From Fictibacillus phosphorivorans (GTDB lineage Bacteria > Bacillota > Bacilli > Bacillales > Fictibacillaceae), in NCBI RefSeq assembly GCF_001629705.1, contig NZ_CP015378.1:62001-126000 (forward strand): 64,000 nt of DNA, read 5' to 3'. The position numbers and the translations under genes were made by a program. The notes under the pieces are model-generated. The model was not told the origin of the DNA. It made no database searches and worked only from the letters and a program-made list of their open reading frames with translations. Of this stretch, positions 9,310-24,365 are shown one piece after another. The number at the start of each line of letters is the position of its first letter. Position 1 is the stretch's first letter.

Positions 9310-10236
9310 ATGGCAAGAGTGGCACAATCGATCACAGACCTGATCGGTCAAACACCTGTAGTGAAATTGAATCGCATCACATCAGAGGATATGGCAGATG
9401 TTTACCTAAAGTTAGAATTTATGAATCCGGGAAGCAGCGTGAAAGATCGAATCGCATTAGCGATGATAGAAGATGCTGAGAAGAGCGGAAAATTAAAAGC
9501 AGAAGATACAATTGTTGAACCAACTAGTGGTAACACAGGAATTGGTTTAGCGATGGTTGCTGCAGCAAAAGGATACAAAACGGTCCTTGTCATGCCTGAA
9601 ACGATGAGTTTAGAAAGAAGAAACCTTTTGAGAGCTTATGGAGCGGATCTTGTACTCACTCCTGGACCAGAGGGAATGGGCGGAGCGATTAGAAAGGCGG
9701 AAGAACTAGCAAAAGAAAAAGGCTACTTCATGCCACAGCAGTTTAAGAATGAAGCGAACCCTGCCATCCACCGAAACACGACTGGCCAAGAAATCGTTTC
9801 GCAATTTCCTGATGGTCTGGACGCATTCGTTTCTGGAATCGGCACAGGTGGAACCATTACGGGTGCAGGTCAGGTCTTAAAAGAGAAATATCCAGAGATT
9901 AAGATCTATGCGGTGGAACCGACGGACTCCCCGGTATTGTCTGGTGGTAAACCAGGACCGCACAAGATACAAGGAATTGGTGCAGGTTTTGTGCCTGATA
10001 TTTTAAAAACAGATATTTACGATGAAGTGTTAACCATCTCAAACGATGAGGCCTTCGAATGGGCGAGAAAGGCAGCGCGTGAAGAAGGGCTTTTAGGCGG
10101 AATCTCATCAGGTGCAGCGATCTCGGCAGCATTAAAAGTTGCTAAAAAGCTTGGTAAAGGCAAAAAGGTATTAGCGATCATTCCAAGTAATGGAGAACGT
10201 TACTTAAGTACGCCGCTGTACCAATTTGAAGATTGA
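9310..10236 (+). CDS. cysK: Cysteine synthase (O-acetylserine sulfhydrylase)
   Basis: A PLP enzyme that forms cysteine from O-acetylserine and sulfide. The PLP lysine is K45 in [17 protein letters not shown] (72-77) binds the substrate carboxylate and GTGGT (178-182) the PLP phosphate; SSGAA near 270 closes the site. The 308-residue length is normal. The substrate is made by CysE, encoded at 36844. It has its own promoter and terminator, so it is probably monocistronic. In B. subtilis CysK also partners the repressor CymR. Confidence 0.96.
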   Translation: MARVAQSITDLIGQTPVVKLNRITSEDMADVYLKLEFMNPGSSVKDRIALAMIEDAEKSGKLKAEDTIVEPTSGNTGIGLAMVAAAKGYKTVLVMPETMSLERRNLLRAYGADLVLTPGPEGMGGAIRKAEELAKEKGYFMPQQFKNEANPAIHRNTTGQEIVSQFPDGLDAFVSGIGTGGTITGAGQVLKEKYPEIKIYAVEPTDSPVLSGGKPGPHKIQGIGAGFVPDILKTDIYDEVLTISNDEAFEWARKAAREEGLLGGISSGAAISAALKVAKKLGKGKKVLAIIPSNGERYLSTPLYQFED

Positions 10237-10242
10237 TCATTC

Positions 10243-10272
10243 AAAAGAGTTCCCTTTCTGGGGGCTTTTTTT
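10243..10272 (+). terminator. Intrinsic terminator after cysK
   Basis: AAAAGAGTTCCC and GGGGGCTTTT form an imperfect stem followed by a T run. Confidence 0.7.
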
Positions 10273-10297
10273 CATGAATTTTTTTCTTCATTGACAC

Positions 10298-10504
10298 GTT
10301 GATTGTAGTGTAAGATGCGTGCCTACCACCTGAGAAGCTTCTCGCAAGGCATGCGACGAGGAAGCTCGCTGCGGTAGCATTTACTGTAGACGCAGGAGCA
10401 AGAATACTTCCTTGATGTGGACAGGTGAGACACCTAAGGGCGCAAAGCGCTGAGGTGGCTCACCGCACGCCCCCGGAAAGGGAGCACCTGAAACGGAAAT
10501 CAAC
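10298..10504 (-). repeat. Dispersed palindromic element, copy D (long variant)
   Basis: Ends are GTTGATT (10298) and AATCAAC (10498-10504). The right 90 bp match the family, with hairpin arms GTGAGACACCT and AGGTGGCTCAC, a further covarying arm. The left part carries about 80 extra bases with its own GAGAAGCTTCTC palindrome. It fills about half of the 404-base cysK-pabB gap. Confidence 0.75.
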
Positions 10505-10640
10505 CTCTTACAAGGCAACAGAGACTAAACTTAAAAGTGGAGACAATACCCATGTAAATGTAGGAAATTGGGAGAAAGATGTGCCAAAGTGAAACACCTC
10601 ATGTACAATGTAAGCAGAAGATTTTTGGGAGAGTGACCGT

Positions 10641-12068
10641 ATGGGGATGAACAAAAAATGGCATGTCATGCATTCATGTATACCTCTATCTAAAGAAGAG
10701 TGGTTCTACAAATATAAATTCTTAGCGGCGACTGAGCCTCGCCATGTTTTACTAGAGAGCGGAAGAACTGGAAAGTACAGCATTATCGGTCTTTCACCGT
10801 TTGCGGAAGTCACTGGTAAACAAGACGTCCTAACTATAAGAACAGATGAAGGTTCTACTACACGTAAAGGTCCTATTTATGAACAGTTTCAAAATTGGTT
10901 CAAAGATTTTGATGTAGAGCGAGTAGAAGGACTTCCTGACTTTACGGGTGGAGCTATCGGATACTTGAGCTATGATCTAACGCGCGAGTTTGAAAAACTG
11001 CCAGCAACTTCAGAAGATGATCTAGGTCTTCCTGATTTGTACTTCTTGCTGTTTAGAGATGTTTTTGTTTATGAACATGAAACGAGTATGTTGTGGATCG
11101 TAACTCTGACAGAAAATAAGGATGACTCGTATAACATAGACAAGTTGCGAGCTTATAAAGAAATGTGGGAAGCGCCGCTTTCTGCCGTAGAGGTTGACCA
11201 AGAGAATCAGAACTATCCCATTGAAGATTTTAAACACGTTTCCATGACAGAGGATGTTTTTGTAGAGGCTGTTAAAAAGATTCAAAGTTATATTTCTGAT
11301 GGTGATGTGTTTCAAGTGAATCTTTCTGTGCGCCAGTCAAAGGCACTACGAACTACTCCATTAAACGTTTATGAAGAATTAAGAAGAATCAACCCATCTC
11401 CATATATGAGTTACTTAGAAACACCAGACTTTCAGCTTGTTAGTGCTTCACCAGAACTTTTAGTAAAGAAAAAAGGTGAACTGATTAGCACGCGTCCGAT
11501 CGCGGGAACACGACCACGAGGCAGAACAGAGGAAGAAGATATCGAGCTTGCAAACACGCTGATTCAAAATGAGAAAGAACGAGCGGAACATGTGATGCTC
11601 GTCGATCTTGAACGAAACGATCTTGGTAAAGTTTCGGTTTACGGCAGTGTGAATGTGGACGAGTTCATGGTGATCGAAAGGTATTCCCACGTGATGCATA
11701 TTGTCTCGAATGTAGTGGGCACATTACGGCCAGAATTTGATGCGTTCGATTGCATCAAAGCGACATTCCCAGGTGGTACGATCACGGGTGCTCCTAAAGT
11801 AAGAACGATGGAGATCATCGAAGAGCTAGAACCTGTTCGTAGAGGTGTGTACACAGGAAGTATCGGCTGGATCGGTTTTAACGGTGATACGGAAATGAAT
11901 ATCGCAATTCGGACGATGGTATGTCAAAATGAAACTGCACACGTTCAAGCGGGTGCGGGTATCGTTATTGACTCCATACCTGAAAGTGAGTACAGAGAAA
12001 GTCTAAAAAAAGCAGAGGCGCTGTGGCGTGCCAAAGAGCAGAGTGAGCTCGGGTCAATTTTGGTATAA
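10641..12068 (+). CDS. pabB: Aminodeoxychorismate synthase component I
   Basis: With PabA it converts chorismate and glutamine to 4-amino-4-deoxychorismate for folate synthesis. The chorismate-binding domain has RPIAGTRPRG (285-294) and FPGGTITGAPK downstream. The PIAGT motif is the one typical of anthranilate synthase; E. coli PabB has a lysine here (PIKGT). The operon partners pabA, pabC and folP argue strongly for PabB rather than TrpE. TGGGAGAG 8-15 bases upstream supports ATG 10641, with ATG 10647 as an alternative. TACAAT at 10604-10609 is a possible -10 element, but no good -35 is seen. Confidence 0.92.
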   Translation: MGMNKKWHVMHSCIPLSKEEWFYKYKFLAATEPRHVLLESGRTGKYSIIGLSPFAEVTGKQDVLTIRTDEGSTTRKGPIYEQFQNWFKDFDVERVEGLPDFTGGAIGYLSYDLTREFEKLPATSEDDLGLPDLYFLLFRDVFVYEHETSMLWIVTLTENKDDSYNIDKLRAYKEMWEAPLSAVEVDQENQNYPIEDFKHVSMTEDVFVEAVKKIQSYISDGDVFQVNLSVRQSKALRTTPLNVYEELRRINPSPYMSYLETPDFQLVSASPELLVKKKGELISTRPIAGTRPRGRTEEEDIELANTLIQNEKERAEHVMLVDLERNDLGKVSVYGSVNVDEFMVIERYSHVMHIVSNVVGTLRPEFDAFDCIKATFPGGTITGAPKVRTMEIIEELEPVRRGVYTGSIGWIGFNGDTEMNIAIRTMVCQNETAHVQAGAGIVIDSIPESEYRESLKKAEALWRAKEQSELGSILV

Positions 12069-12096
12069 GGCAGCACATGAGAGGAGATGAGACGAG

Positions 12097-12693
12097 ATGA
12101 TTTTAATGATTGATAACTACGATTCTTTTACGTACAACCTCGTTCAGTATTTAGGTGAGATGGGTGAGGAGCTAGTCGTAAAACGAAACGATGAGATAAC
12201 GATTCAAGAGATTGAACAGTTGAATCCAGATTTCTTAATGATTTCACCAGGACCATGTTCTCCGAATGAAGCAGGTATCTCGCTAGAAGCGATCTCGCAT
12301 TTTGCAGGAAAGACACCGATCTTCGGGGTCTGTTTAGGTCATCAGTCGATCGCGCAAGTGTTTGGTGGAGACGTGGTGCGTGCAGAGCGATTGATGCATG
12401 GCAAAGTGTCTCCTGTTCTTCATGACGGGAAGACCGTGTATAACGGACTTGCGCAAGAGTTTCCTGCAACACGTTACCATTCACTGATCGTAAAAAGAGA
12501 AACATTGCCTGATTGCTTTGAGATATCTTCTTGGACAAGTGAAGGAGAGATCATGGGGATTCGACATAAAGAACTGCCGATCGAAGGCGTTCAATATCAT
12601 CCGGAGTCCATACTAACGGAAGACGGAAAGAAATTGCTAAGAAACTTTATTGATTTTTATAAAGGCAAGGAAGTTACATGTACATCTATTTAA
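12097..12693 (+). CDS. pabA: Aminodeoxychorismate/anthranilate synthase glutaminase component
   Basis: A class I glutamine amidotransferase that supplies ammonia to PabB. The nucleophile C79 is in FGVCLGHQS, and H168 and E170 in YHPES complete the triad. At 198 residues the length is typical. In B. subtilis this subunit is shared between PabB and TrpE, and no separate trpG is needed; the same may hold here. GAGGAGATGAGACGAG lies directly before the ATG. Its end overlaps pabC by 16 bases, implying translational coupling. Confidence 0.95.
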   Translation: MILMIDNYDSFTYNLVQYLGEMGEELVVKRNDEITIQEIEQLNPDFLMISPGPCSPNEAGISLEAISHFAGKTPIFGVCLGHQSIAQVFGGDVVRAERLMHGKVSPVLHDGKTVYNGLAQEFPATRYHSLIVKRETLPDCFEISSWTSEGEIMGIRHKELPIEGVQYHPESILTEDGKKLLRNFIDFYKGKEVTCTSI

Positions 12694-13526
12694 ACGGAAA
12701 AGTAGTCTCCAAAGATGATGCTATGATTTCACCCTATGATCATGGCTTCATGTATGGTTTAGGAGCGTTTGAAACCTTTAGAACCTATGACGGTTTTCCT
12801 TTTTTAATTCATGAACACTTGAACAGGCTGCATGAAGCGTTAAACGAGTTGAATATCGATCTTGTGCTAGATGAAGACACGGTTATTGAGATGGTGAGGA
12901 TACTCCTCGCTAAAAATAAGATGAATGACGCATATTTTAGACTTAATGTATCAGCTGGCGTGGGTGATATCGGATTACAGAAAGAGCCCTATGTGGAACC
13001 TGTCGTTGTTTTGTATACGAAGCCTCTCTTGGACACAAGTTCTGTTTCAGAAAAAGAGCTGGTTCTTCTTAAAACGAGACGCAATACGCCAGAAGGTGAG
13101 AAGCGGCTGAAATCTCATCACTATTTAAATAGCATCTTAGGCAAGAGAGAACTTGCTTCTATAAATCAAGAAGGCGTTTTCCTGACCCAAGAAGGTAATA
13201 TCAGTGAAGGAACCGTATCCAACCTCTTTTGGTACAGAGATAACAAGCTATATACTCCTCACACGTCCACTGGGATTTTAGAGGGGATCACCCGAAAATG
13301 GGTTATGCATGTTTCAGAACGTGTGAACATTCCTCTAAAAACGGGGAACTATACTATTGAGGCTTTAACGGAAGCGGATGAAGTTTTCCTGACGAACTCG
13401 ATACAAGAGCTCGTTCCAGTCAGTCATTTTCAAGATACAACGTTTCTTGGGGCTGAAGGTGAAGTGTATCAGAAGTTTAGAGAGCTCTACATGAACCATA
13501 CGAAGAAACAATATCGAAGTATCTGA
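12678..13526 (+). CDS. pabC: 4-amino-4-deoxychorismate lyase
   Basis: A fold-type IV PLP enzyme that removes pyruvate from aminodeoxychorismate to give 4-aminobenzoate. The PLP lysine is K145 in [18 protein letters not shown] and FLTNSIQEL are further family motifs. Fold-type IV also contains branched-chain and D-amino-acid aminotransferases, but the position between pabA and folP makes the lyase call firm. SD AAGGAAG is inside pabA, before ATG 12678. Confidence 0.92.
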   Translation: MYIYLNGKVVSKDDAMISPYDHGFMYGLGAFETFRTYDGFPFLIHEHLNRLHEALNELNIDLVLDEDTVIEMVRILLAKNKMNDAYFRLNVSAGVGDIGLQKEPYVEPVVVLYTKPLLDTSSVSEKELVLLKTRRNTPEGEKRLKSHHYLNSILGKRELASINQEGVFLTQEGNISEGTVSNLFWYRDNKLYTPHTSTGILEGITRKWVMHVSERVNIPLKTGNYTIEALTEADEVFLTNSIQELVPVSHFQDTTFLGAEGEVYQKFRELYMNHTKKQYRSI

Positions 13527-13551
13527 TGTTTTTTGAAAGGATAGATTCTCC

Positions 13552-14406
13552 ATGCACGAAATGATGCTAAAGCTGCAAAAAGTGAACTGCGGTGAGTACG
13601 TACTTGATTTTTCTAAAAAAACATATGTGATGGGTATTCTTAATGTGACGCCAGATTCATTTTCGGATGGCGGACATCATAACAGAATCGAACAGGCGAT
13701 CTCTCATGCGAAACAGATGGTGGAAGACGGCGCTGATATCATTGACATAGGCGGAGAATCCACGAGACCTGGTGCTGAGAAAGTGTCGCTCGAACAAGAG
13801 CTGGAGCGTGTCATTCCTGTAATAGAGGCATTAAGAAAAGAAGTAAACGTTCCTTTATCGATTGATACCTATAAAGCAGAGACTGCCTACCAAGCGATAC
13901 AAGCAGGTGCTCATATCATCAACGATGTTTGGGGAGCTAAATTTGATCCAGACATGCCAAGGGTGATGGCCGAGACAAATGTGCCGGTCATTCTCATGCA
14001 TAACCGGTTTGATACGAACTACCAAGAATTCATGCCAGATCTGATTGCTGATCTTGAGCATAGTATCGCGATTGCCGTTAAGGCGGGAGTTAACCCTGAC
14101 AACATCATTTTAGATCCAGGTGTTGGTTTTGTAAAAACGTTCGAACAAAACCTTGAAACGATCAGAAGATTGAATGAGATTGTTCAGATGGGCTATCCTG
14201 TCTTATTAGGAACATCGCGTAAATCGATGATCGGTAAAGCACTCGATCTGCCAGTCGAAGAGCGGGTAGAGGGAACAGGTGCGACCGTTTGTCTCGGAAT
14301 TGAACGCGGCTGTTCGATCGTTCGCGTTCATGATGTAAAAGAAATGAGCCGAATGACGAAGATGATGGACATCATGCTCAAAAAAGGAACGGTGTCTCAT
14401 GGATAA
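13552..14406 (+). CDS. folP: Dihydropteroate synthase
   Basis: It condenses 4-aminobenzoate with hydroxymethyl-dihydropterin diphosphate and is the sulfonamide target. GILNVTPDSFSDGG (28-41) and GGESTRPG are the signature loops; SIDTYKA and GTSRKSMIG follow in order around the TIM barrel. The 284-residue length is normal. GAAAGGAT lies 11-18 bases before ATG 13552. The last bases overlap the start of folB by 8. Confidence 0.96.
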   Translation: MHEMMLKLQKVNCGEYVLDFSKKTYVMGILNVTPDSFSDGGHHNRIEQAISHAKQMVEDGADIIDIGGESTRPGAEKVSLEQELERVIPVIEALRKEVNVPLSIDTYKAETAYQAIQAGAHIINDVWGAKFDPDMPRVMAETNVPVILMHNRFDTNYQEFMPDLIADLEHSIAIAVKAGVNPDNIILDPGVGFVKTFEQNLETIRRLNEIVQMGYPVLLGTSRKSMIGKALDLPVEERVEGTGATVCLGIERGCSIVRVHDVKEMSRMTKMMDIMLKKGTVSHG

Positions 14407-14761
14407 AATGTATGTGAACGGTATGAGGTTCTATGGCTATCATGGTGTGTTTAATGAAGAGCAAAAGCTTGGACAGCGTTTCAATGTAGACGTAGTATTA
14501 TCCATGGACCTTTACCAAGCAGGGCTTACTGATGAATTAGATCATACGGTCAATTACGGAGAAGTTTACGCAGTGGTTAAAGAAATTGTTGAAGGTGAAC
14601 CTGTTAAGCTTTTAGAAACCTTGGCCGAAGCAATTTCCGCCTCTATCCTTAGCAAGTTTATGCTGGTGGATGAAGTGATGGTCAAAGTCATCAAACCAGA
14701 TCCTCCGATTCCTGGACATTACGAATCGGTTGCGGTCGAAATCACAAGAGGTCGCGTATAG
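14399..14761 (+). CDS. folB: Dihydroneopterin aldolase
   Basis: It cleaves dihydroneopterin to hydroxymethyl-dihydropterin and glycolaldehyde. The FYGYHGVFNEEQ motif is near the N-terminus, ETLAEAI in the middle and KVIKPDPPIPGHY near the end. The 120-residue length is normal. It overlaps folP by 8 bases and abuts folK with no gap, so the three steps of the pathway are translated as one coupled block. Confidence 0.95.
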   Translation: MDKMYVNGMRFYGYHGVFNEEQKLGQRFNVDVVLSMDLYQAGLTDELDHTVNYGEVYAVVKEIVEGEPVKLLETLAEAISASILSKFMLVDEVMVKVIKPDPPIPGHYESVAVEITRGRV

Positions 14762-15295
14762 ATGAACGACAATAATATTGCTTACCTATCTGTCGGTTCG
14801 AACATAGGTGATCGAGAAGGATTGCTTGAACGAGCGATTTCTCTAGTAGAAGAGTTTGATGACATCAGCATTGAATCCGTTTCGTCAATCTATGAGACGG
14901 ATCCCGTAGGTGTGACAGATCAGCCATTATTCTTAAATTTAGCATTAAAACTCAAAACCTCTCTTTCTCCACAAGCTCTTTTGAGTAAACTGCAAGACGT
15001 AGAGATGAAACTAGACCGAAAGAGGCTTCAAAAATGGGGACCGCGAACAATAGACCTTGACATTTTATTGTATAATAGTGTAAGTATACAGACGGAAGAG
15101 TTAACGATTCCGCACCCACGTATGCTTGAAAGGGCGTTTGTTCTCATACCTCTATGTGAAATTGCTCCAGATGATATCTACCCGGATGAAGCAATTTCGT
15201 TACATCAAGTCCTTTGCGAACAAAGAGATAAAGAAGGTGTACGCATATGGAAGAAGACCGAATGGGAAGACGCATCCGTGCGTTCAGAAAGTTAA
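14762..15295 (+). CDS. folK: 2-amino-4-hydroxy-6-hydroxymethyldihydropteridine pyrophosphokinase
   Basis: HPPK transfers diphosphate from ATP to hydroxymethyl-dihydropterin, giving the FolP substrate. YLSVGSNIGDRE is the N-terminal motif and GPRTIDLDILLY the catalytic one with the two magnesium aspartates. The 177-residue length is slightly long for the family but normal for Bacillus. The start follows the folB stop directly; AGAGG within the end of folB is the likely ribosome site. The last 49 bases overlap yazB. Confidence 0.95.
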   Translation: MNDNNIAYLSVGSNIGDREGLLERAISLVEEFDDISIESVSSIYETDPVGVTDQPLFLNLALKLKTSLSPQALLSKLQDVEMKLDRKRLQKWGPRTIDLDILLYNSVSIQTEELTIPHPRMLERAFVLIPLCEIAPDDIYPDEAISLHQVLCEQRDKEGVRIWKKTEWEDASVRSES

Positions 15296-15444
15296 AAGGT
15301 TATACCCAAGAACAACTTGCTAAAGACATCGGAATATCAGTTTCGGTTCTCGGTGAGGTGGAAAGGGGCAGCCGAAAGCCTAAAGGAGATCTGCTTCACA
15401 AGATTGCAGATCAATTCAGCATTAACGTAGAAGAATTACAATAA
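15247..15444 (+). CDS. yazB: YazB, small Xre-family DNA-binding protein
   Basis: A 65-residue protein that is essentially one Cro/C1-type helix-turn-helix (residues 8-62): YTQEQLAKDIGISVSVLGEV contains the two helices. It has no other domain. It overlaps the end of folK in another frame and is followed by dusB, the order of B. subtilis. AAGAAGGTG 10-17 bases before ATG 15247 supports the start. Its target is unknown; autoregulation of the folate operon is only a guess. Confidence 0.85.
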   Translation: MEEDRMGRRIRAFRKLKGYTQEQLAKDIGISVSVLGEVERGSRKPKGDLLHKIADQFSINVEELQ

Positions 15445-15491
15445 GAGAATCGATATATAAGGCCAGTAAGAGGAACGAGGTGATTGTTAAC

Positions 15492-16478
15492 TTGAAGATC
15501 GGTGATATTACATTAAAGAATCCGGTAGTTCTAGCACCGATGGCTGGTGTATGTAATCCTGCTTTCCGATTGATCGCAAAAGAGTTCGGAGCAGGGCTCG
15601 TCTGTGCAGAGATGGTAAGTGACAAAGGGATTCTGCATGAGAACGAAAGATCTTTAAAGATGCTTTATGTAGATGAACGCGAAAAACCACTCAGTCTTCA
15701 AATTTTTGGGGGCGAGCGTGAATCATTAGTGGCTGCTGCTAAATACGTTGATAAGAATACGAACGCAGACATTATTGATATCAATATGGGTTGCCCGGTT
15801 CCTAAGATCACAAAATGTGATGCAGGAGCAAAGTGGCTGCTCGATCCAGACAAGATCTACGAGATGGTAGCAGCTACGGTTGATGCGGTCCAAAAACCGG
15901 TAACTGTTAAAATGCGTATCGGCTGGGATGAAGATCATATCTATGCTGTGAAGAACGCGCAAGCTGTTGAACGTGCAGGCGGAGCCGCTGTTGCTGTTCA
16001 CGGCCGCACGCGTGTTCAGATGTATGAAGGAGTAGCTGATTGGGACATCATCGGTGAAGTGAAGAAGAACGTATCGATTCCGGTTATCGGTAATGGTGAT
16101 GTCTCTTCTCCTCAAGAAGCGAAAGACCGCATGGACCAATACGGAGTAGACGGGGTTATGATCGGAAGAGCAGCACTCGGCAACCCTTGGATGCTTTATC
16201 GCACTGTTCAATATCTAGAGAGCGGGATCATCGCGCCAGAACCTACTGCACGAGAAAAGATGAACATCTGCATGCTGCATATGGATCGTTTGATCGACCT
16301 AAAAGGTGAAGATGTTGCAGCAAGAGAGATGAGGAAGCATGCTGCTTGGTATCTTAAAGGCTTGCCTCAAACCGGTTCTGTTCGAAACGCGATCAACCAG
16401 ATGACTACTCGGGAAGGTATGAATAAACTATTGTTTGATTATGTGGATCAATTAGAAGAAGTACAAAAAATCAGCTGA
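15492..16478 (+). CDS. dusB: tRNA-dihydrouridine synthase B
   Basis: An FMN enzyme that reduces uridine to dihydrouridine in the tRNA D-loop. The TIM-barrel motifs are LAPMAGVCNPAFR near residue 17, NMGCPVPKITK with the catalytic cysteine, the FMN-binding GNGDV and DGVMIGRAALG. The longest frame begins at GTG 15480, but GAGGTGAT at 15477-15484 is a complete anti-SD match placed 7 bases before TTG 15492, and homologues start at the matching residue (M-KIGDI). A terminator follows, closing the folate operon. Confidence 0.93.
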   Translation: MKIGDITLKNPVVLAPMAGVCNPAFRLIAKEFGAGLVCAEMVSDKGILHENERSLKMLYVDEREKPLSLQIFGGERESLVAAAKYVDKNTNADIIDINMGCPVPKITKCDAGAKWLLDPDKIYEMVAATVDAVQKPVTVKMRIGWDEDHIYAVKNAQAVERAGGAAVAVHGRTRVQMYEGVADWDIIGEVKKNVSIPVIGNGDVSSPQEAKDRMDQYGVDGVMIGRAALGNPWMLYRTVQYLESGIIAPEPTAREKMNICMLHMDRLIDLKGEDVAAREMRKHAAWYLKGLPQTGSVRNAINQMTTREGMNKLLFDYVDQLEEVQKIS

Positions 16479-16485
16479 CACTAGC

Positions 16486-16524
16486 AACATACAGCCAGAT
16501 CATCAGATGACTGGCTGTTGTTTG
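16486..16524 (+). terminator. Intrinsic terminator after dusB
   Basis: ACAGCCAG and CTGGCTGT form the core stem, extended by AACA/TGTT with a bulge, then TGTTTGCTT. Confidence 0.8.
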
Positions 16525-16586
16525 CTTAAAGACAACAGATTCAGCATCCGGTGTTTTTCTTTATTATAATGGAGGAGGAATAGCTT

Positions 16587-18511
<1,925 letters not shown>

Positions 18512-18519
18512 TGTAGACT

Positions 18520-18547
18520 AAAAAGCCAGCTTCGTGCTGGCTTTTTG
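18520..18547 (+). terminator. Intrinsic terminator after lysS
   Basis: AAAAAGCCAGC and GCTGGCTTTTT around TTCGT. Confidence 0.92.
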
Positions 18548-18627
18548 ATTTTTTAACGGAGTAAGTATAGGAATGAATAAAACGAGTATCATAATGAAGG
18601 TGTTATCTTCGAATTACCATTTCACTA

Positions 18628-18670
18628 TATCTTGTATAAAACTGGCATAGGATCGCTGTATCTTGTATAA
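18628..18670. repeat. Direct repeat upstream of the rRNA promoters
   Basis: TATCTTGTATAA occurs at 18628-18639 and 18659-18670, 31 bp apart. It lies 57 bp or more upstream of rrn P1, where upstream activating sequences often sit. Otherwise the 18548-18726 stretch shows nothing I can name. Confidence 0.5.
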
Positions 18671-18726
18671 GCTTTAAACCCTCAACAAAAGCGATTATAA
18701 AAGTTATCTTTTTTTCGTAAAAACTA

Positions 18727-18755
18727 TTGTACAAGAGCGAAAATGATGGTATATT
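18727..18755 (+). promoter_or_regulatory. rRNA operon promoter P1
   Basis: TTGTAC and TATATT are separated by 17 bp, about 230 bp upstream of 16S. Confidence 0.65.
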
Positions 18756-18828
18756 ATTCTTCGTCGCAAGGAATACTGACATGTTGATGAGCCTTACATA
18801 AACGATTAAAAGTTTTTGAAAAAAGCTG

Positions 18829-18858
18829 TTGACAACGAGGGTTGCGACATGGTAATCT
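18829..18858 (+). promoter_or_regulatory. rRNA operon promoter P2
   Basis: A perfect TTGACA is followed 18 bp later by TAATCT, which has an extended TGG in front of it. The two-promoter layout about 100 bp apart is typical of Bacillus rrn operons. Confidence 0.75.
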
Positions 18859-18901
18859 AATAAAGTCGCCAAAACGAGCGGCTAAGAAAACGAAACAAAA
18901 A

Positions 18902-18926
18902 GTTCTTTGAAAACTGAACAAAAGAA
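18902..18926 (+). other. Left arm of the 16S rRNA processing stem
   Basis: These 25 bases, starting GTTCTTTGAAAACTGAAC, are nearly perfectly complementary to 20584-20608 downstream of 16S. The two would form the long stem cut by RNase III when pre-16S is released. Confidence 0.8.
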
Positions 18927-18984
18927 ATAGGTAAGGAATTAAGAATTAATTCCGTCAGTTTTAAAATCGAGCAAGACAAACACT

Positions 18985-20537
<1,553 letters not shown>

Positions 20538-20583
20538 TGGAGATTATGAAACACCTTCGTGTGTTTCGTAAGTACGCCTATTC

Positions 20584-20644
20584 TTCTTTTGTTCAGTTTT
20601 GAAGGAACTTATGTTCTTTCAAGATGTTCTTTGAAAACTAGATA
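20584..20644 (+). other. 16S-23S spacer processing arms
   Basis: 20584-20608 pairs with 18902-18926 around 16S. 20625-20644 (TGTTCTTTGAAAACTAGATA) pairs with 23691-23710 around 23S. The 191-base spacer contains no tRNA gene. Confidence 0.75.
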
Positions 20645-20727
20645 TCGACATCCAAACAATATGCAAGGCAGATAGATTTATCTAATCTGCGCCAAGCAAG
20701 AATCTTTGATGTGCAAACATCATATAA

Positions 20728-23662
<2,935 letters not shown>

Positions 23663-23690
23663 TAAAAAAGCATAACGTTTGGAAACGTCG

Positions 23691-23710
23691 TATCTAGTTT
23701 TGAGAGAACA
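23691..23710 (+). other. Right arm of the 23S rRNA processing stem
   Basis: TATCTAGTTTTGAGAGAACA is complementary to 20625-20644 with two mismatches. Confidence 0.75.
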
Positions 23711-23728
23711 TCTCTCAATATATTTTGG

Positions 23729-23844
<116 letters not shown>

Positions 23845-23850
23845 AATGAG

Positions 23851-23881
23851 GAAGATGGATGAAAATCCATCTTCTTTTTTT
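23851..23881 (+). terminator. rRNA operon terminator
   Basis: GAAGATGGAT-GAAA-ATCCATCTTC followed by seven T. No tRNA genes follow 5S. Confidence 0.92.
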
Positions 23882-23900
23882 GTGTTTTAAAAATGAAATA

Positions 23901-23926
23901 AGGAGGTTTGGCTGATGCCAAACTTC
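23901..23926 (+). other. Hairpin containing a tiny open frame
   Basis: GTTTGGC-TGAT-GCCAAAC is extended by flanking pairs. AAGGAGG lies 8 bases before an ATG that opens a four-codon frame (MPNF) inside the hairpin. I cannot say if it is used. Confidence 0.3.
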
Positions 23927-24031
23927 TGATTTATGGATGATTGGAGGTGAGGAAGTTTCGGGGGGATAGAGCATGGAACGGGTAGGGATGGGTTGTCGAG
24001 AATTAGCGAATGGCCTTTATTTTTGTTTTTA

Positions 24032-24102
24032 GACTTAATTGAGGCTGGTTCCGACTTAATTCATTCTTCTTACGACTTAATTTTGTGGATTCAGACTTAA
24101 TT
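24032..24102. repeat. 21-bp phased repeat array, word GACTTAATT (four units)
   Basis: GACTTAATT starts at 24032, 24053, 24074 and 24094 (steps of 21, 21 and 20 bp). The sequence between the words is not conserved. It lies in the 827-base gap between 5S and ctsR, 150 bp beyond the rRNA terminator. Confidence 0.85.
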
Positions 24103-24365
24103 AGACTGCGGAGATACCCCACTCCGTATGTTTCGGAGATCAGTTTCATCCACGAAACCCTCCTACAACCCTCAAAATAGGAAGAAGATGGCCAGAGCCA
24201 TCTTCCAAAACGCGATATTCTTCAGCCAAAGCTCCGAAAATCTATTCAAAAGTAACGCTAGCAGCCGCTTCACCCCTCATCAAAGCAAAAAACGCACCTA
24301 AACACCCCCGATTTCCGCTCACAAGCTCCAAATGAGATCTGCTCATCCACCCAAAGCAACATATT
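24103..24365. other. Intergenic stretch between two phased arrays
   Basis: AT-moderate DNA with no frame, promoter or structure that I can support. GAAGAAGATGGC...GCCATCTTCC at about 24181-24206 is a hairpin without a clear T run. Confidence 0.4.

Noticed and set aside
16565..16570. Perfect TATAAT before the Gre-like gene
   Set aside because: A start from it would fall inside the ribosome site at 16571-16580 and no -35 is present, so it is probably not a promoter for this gene.
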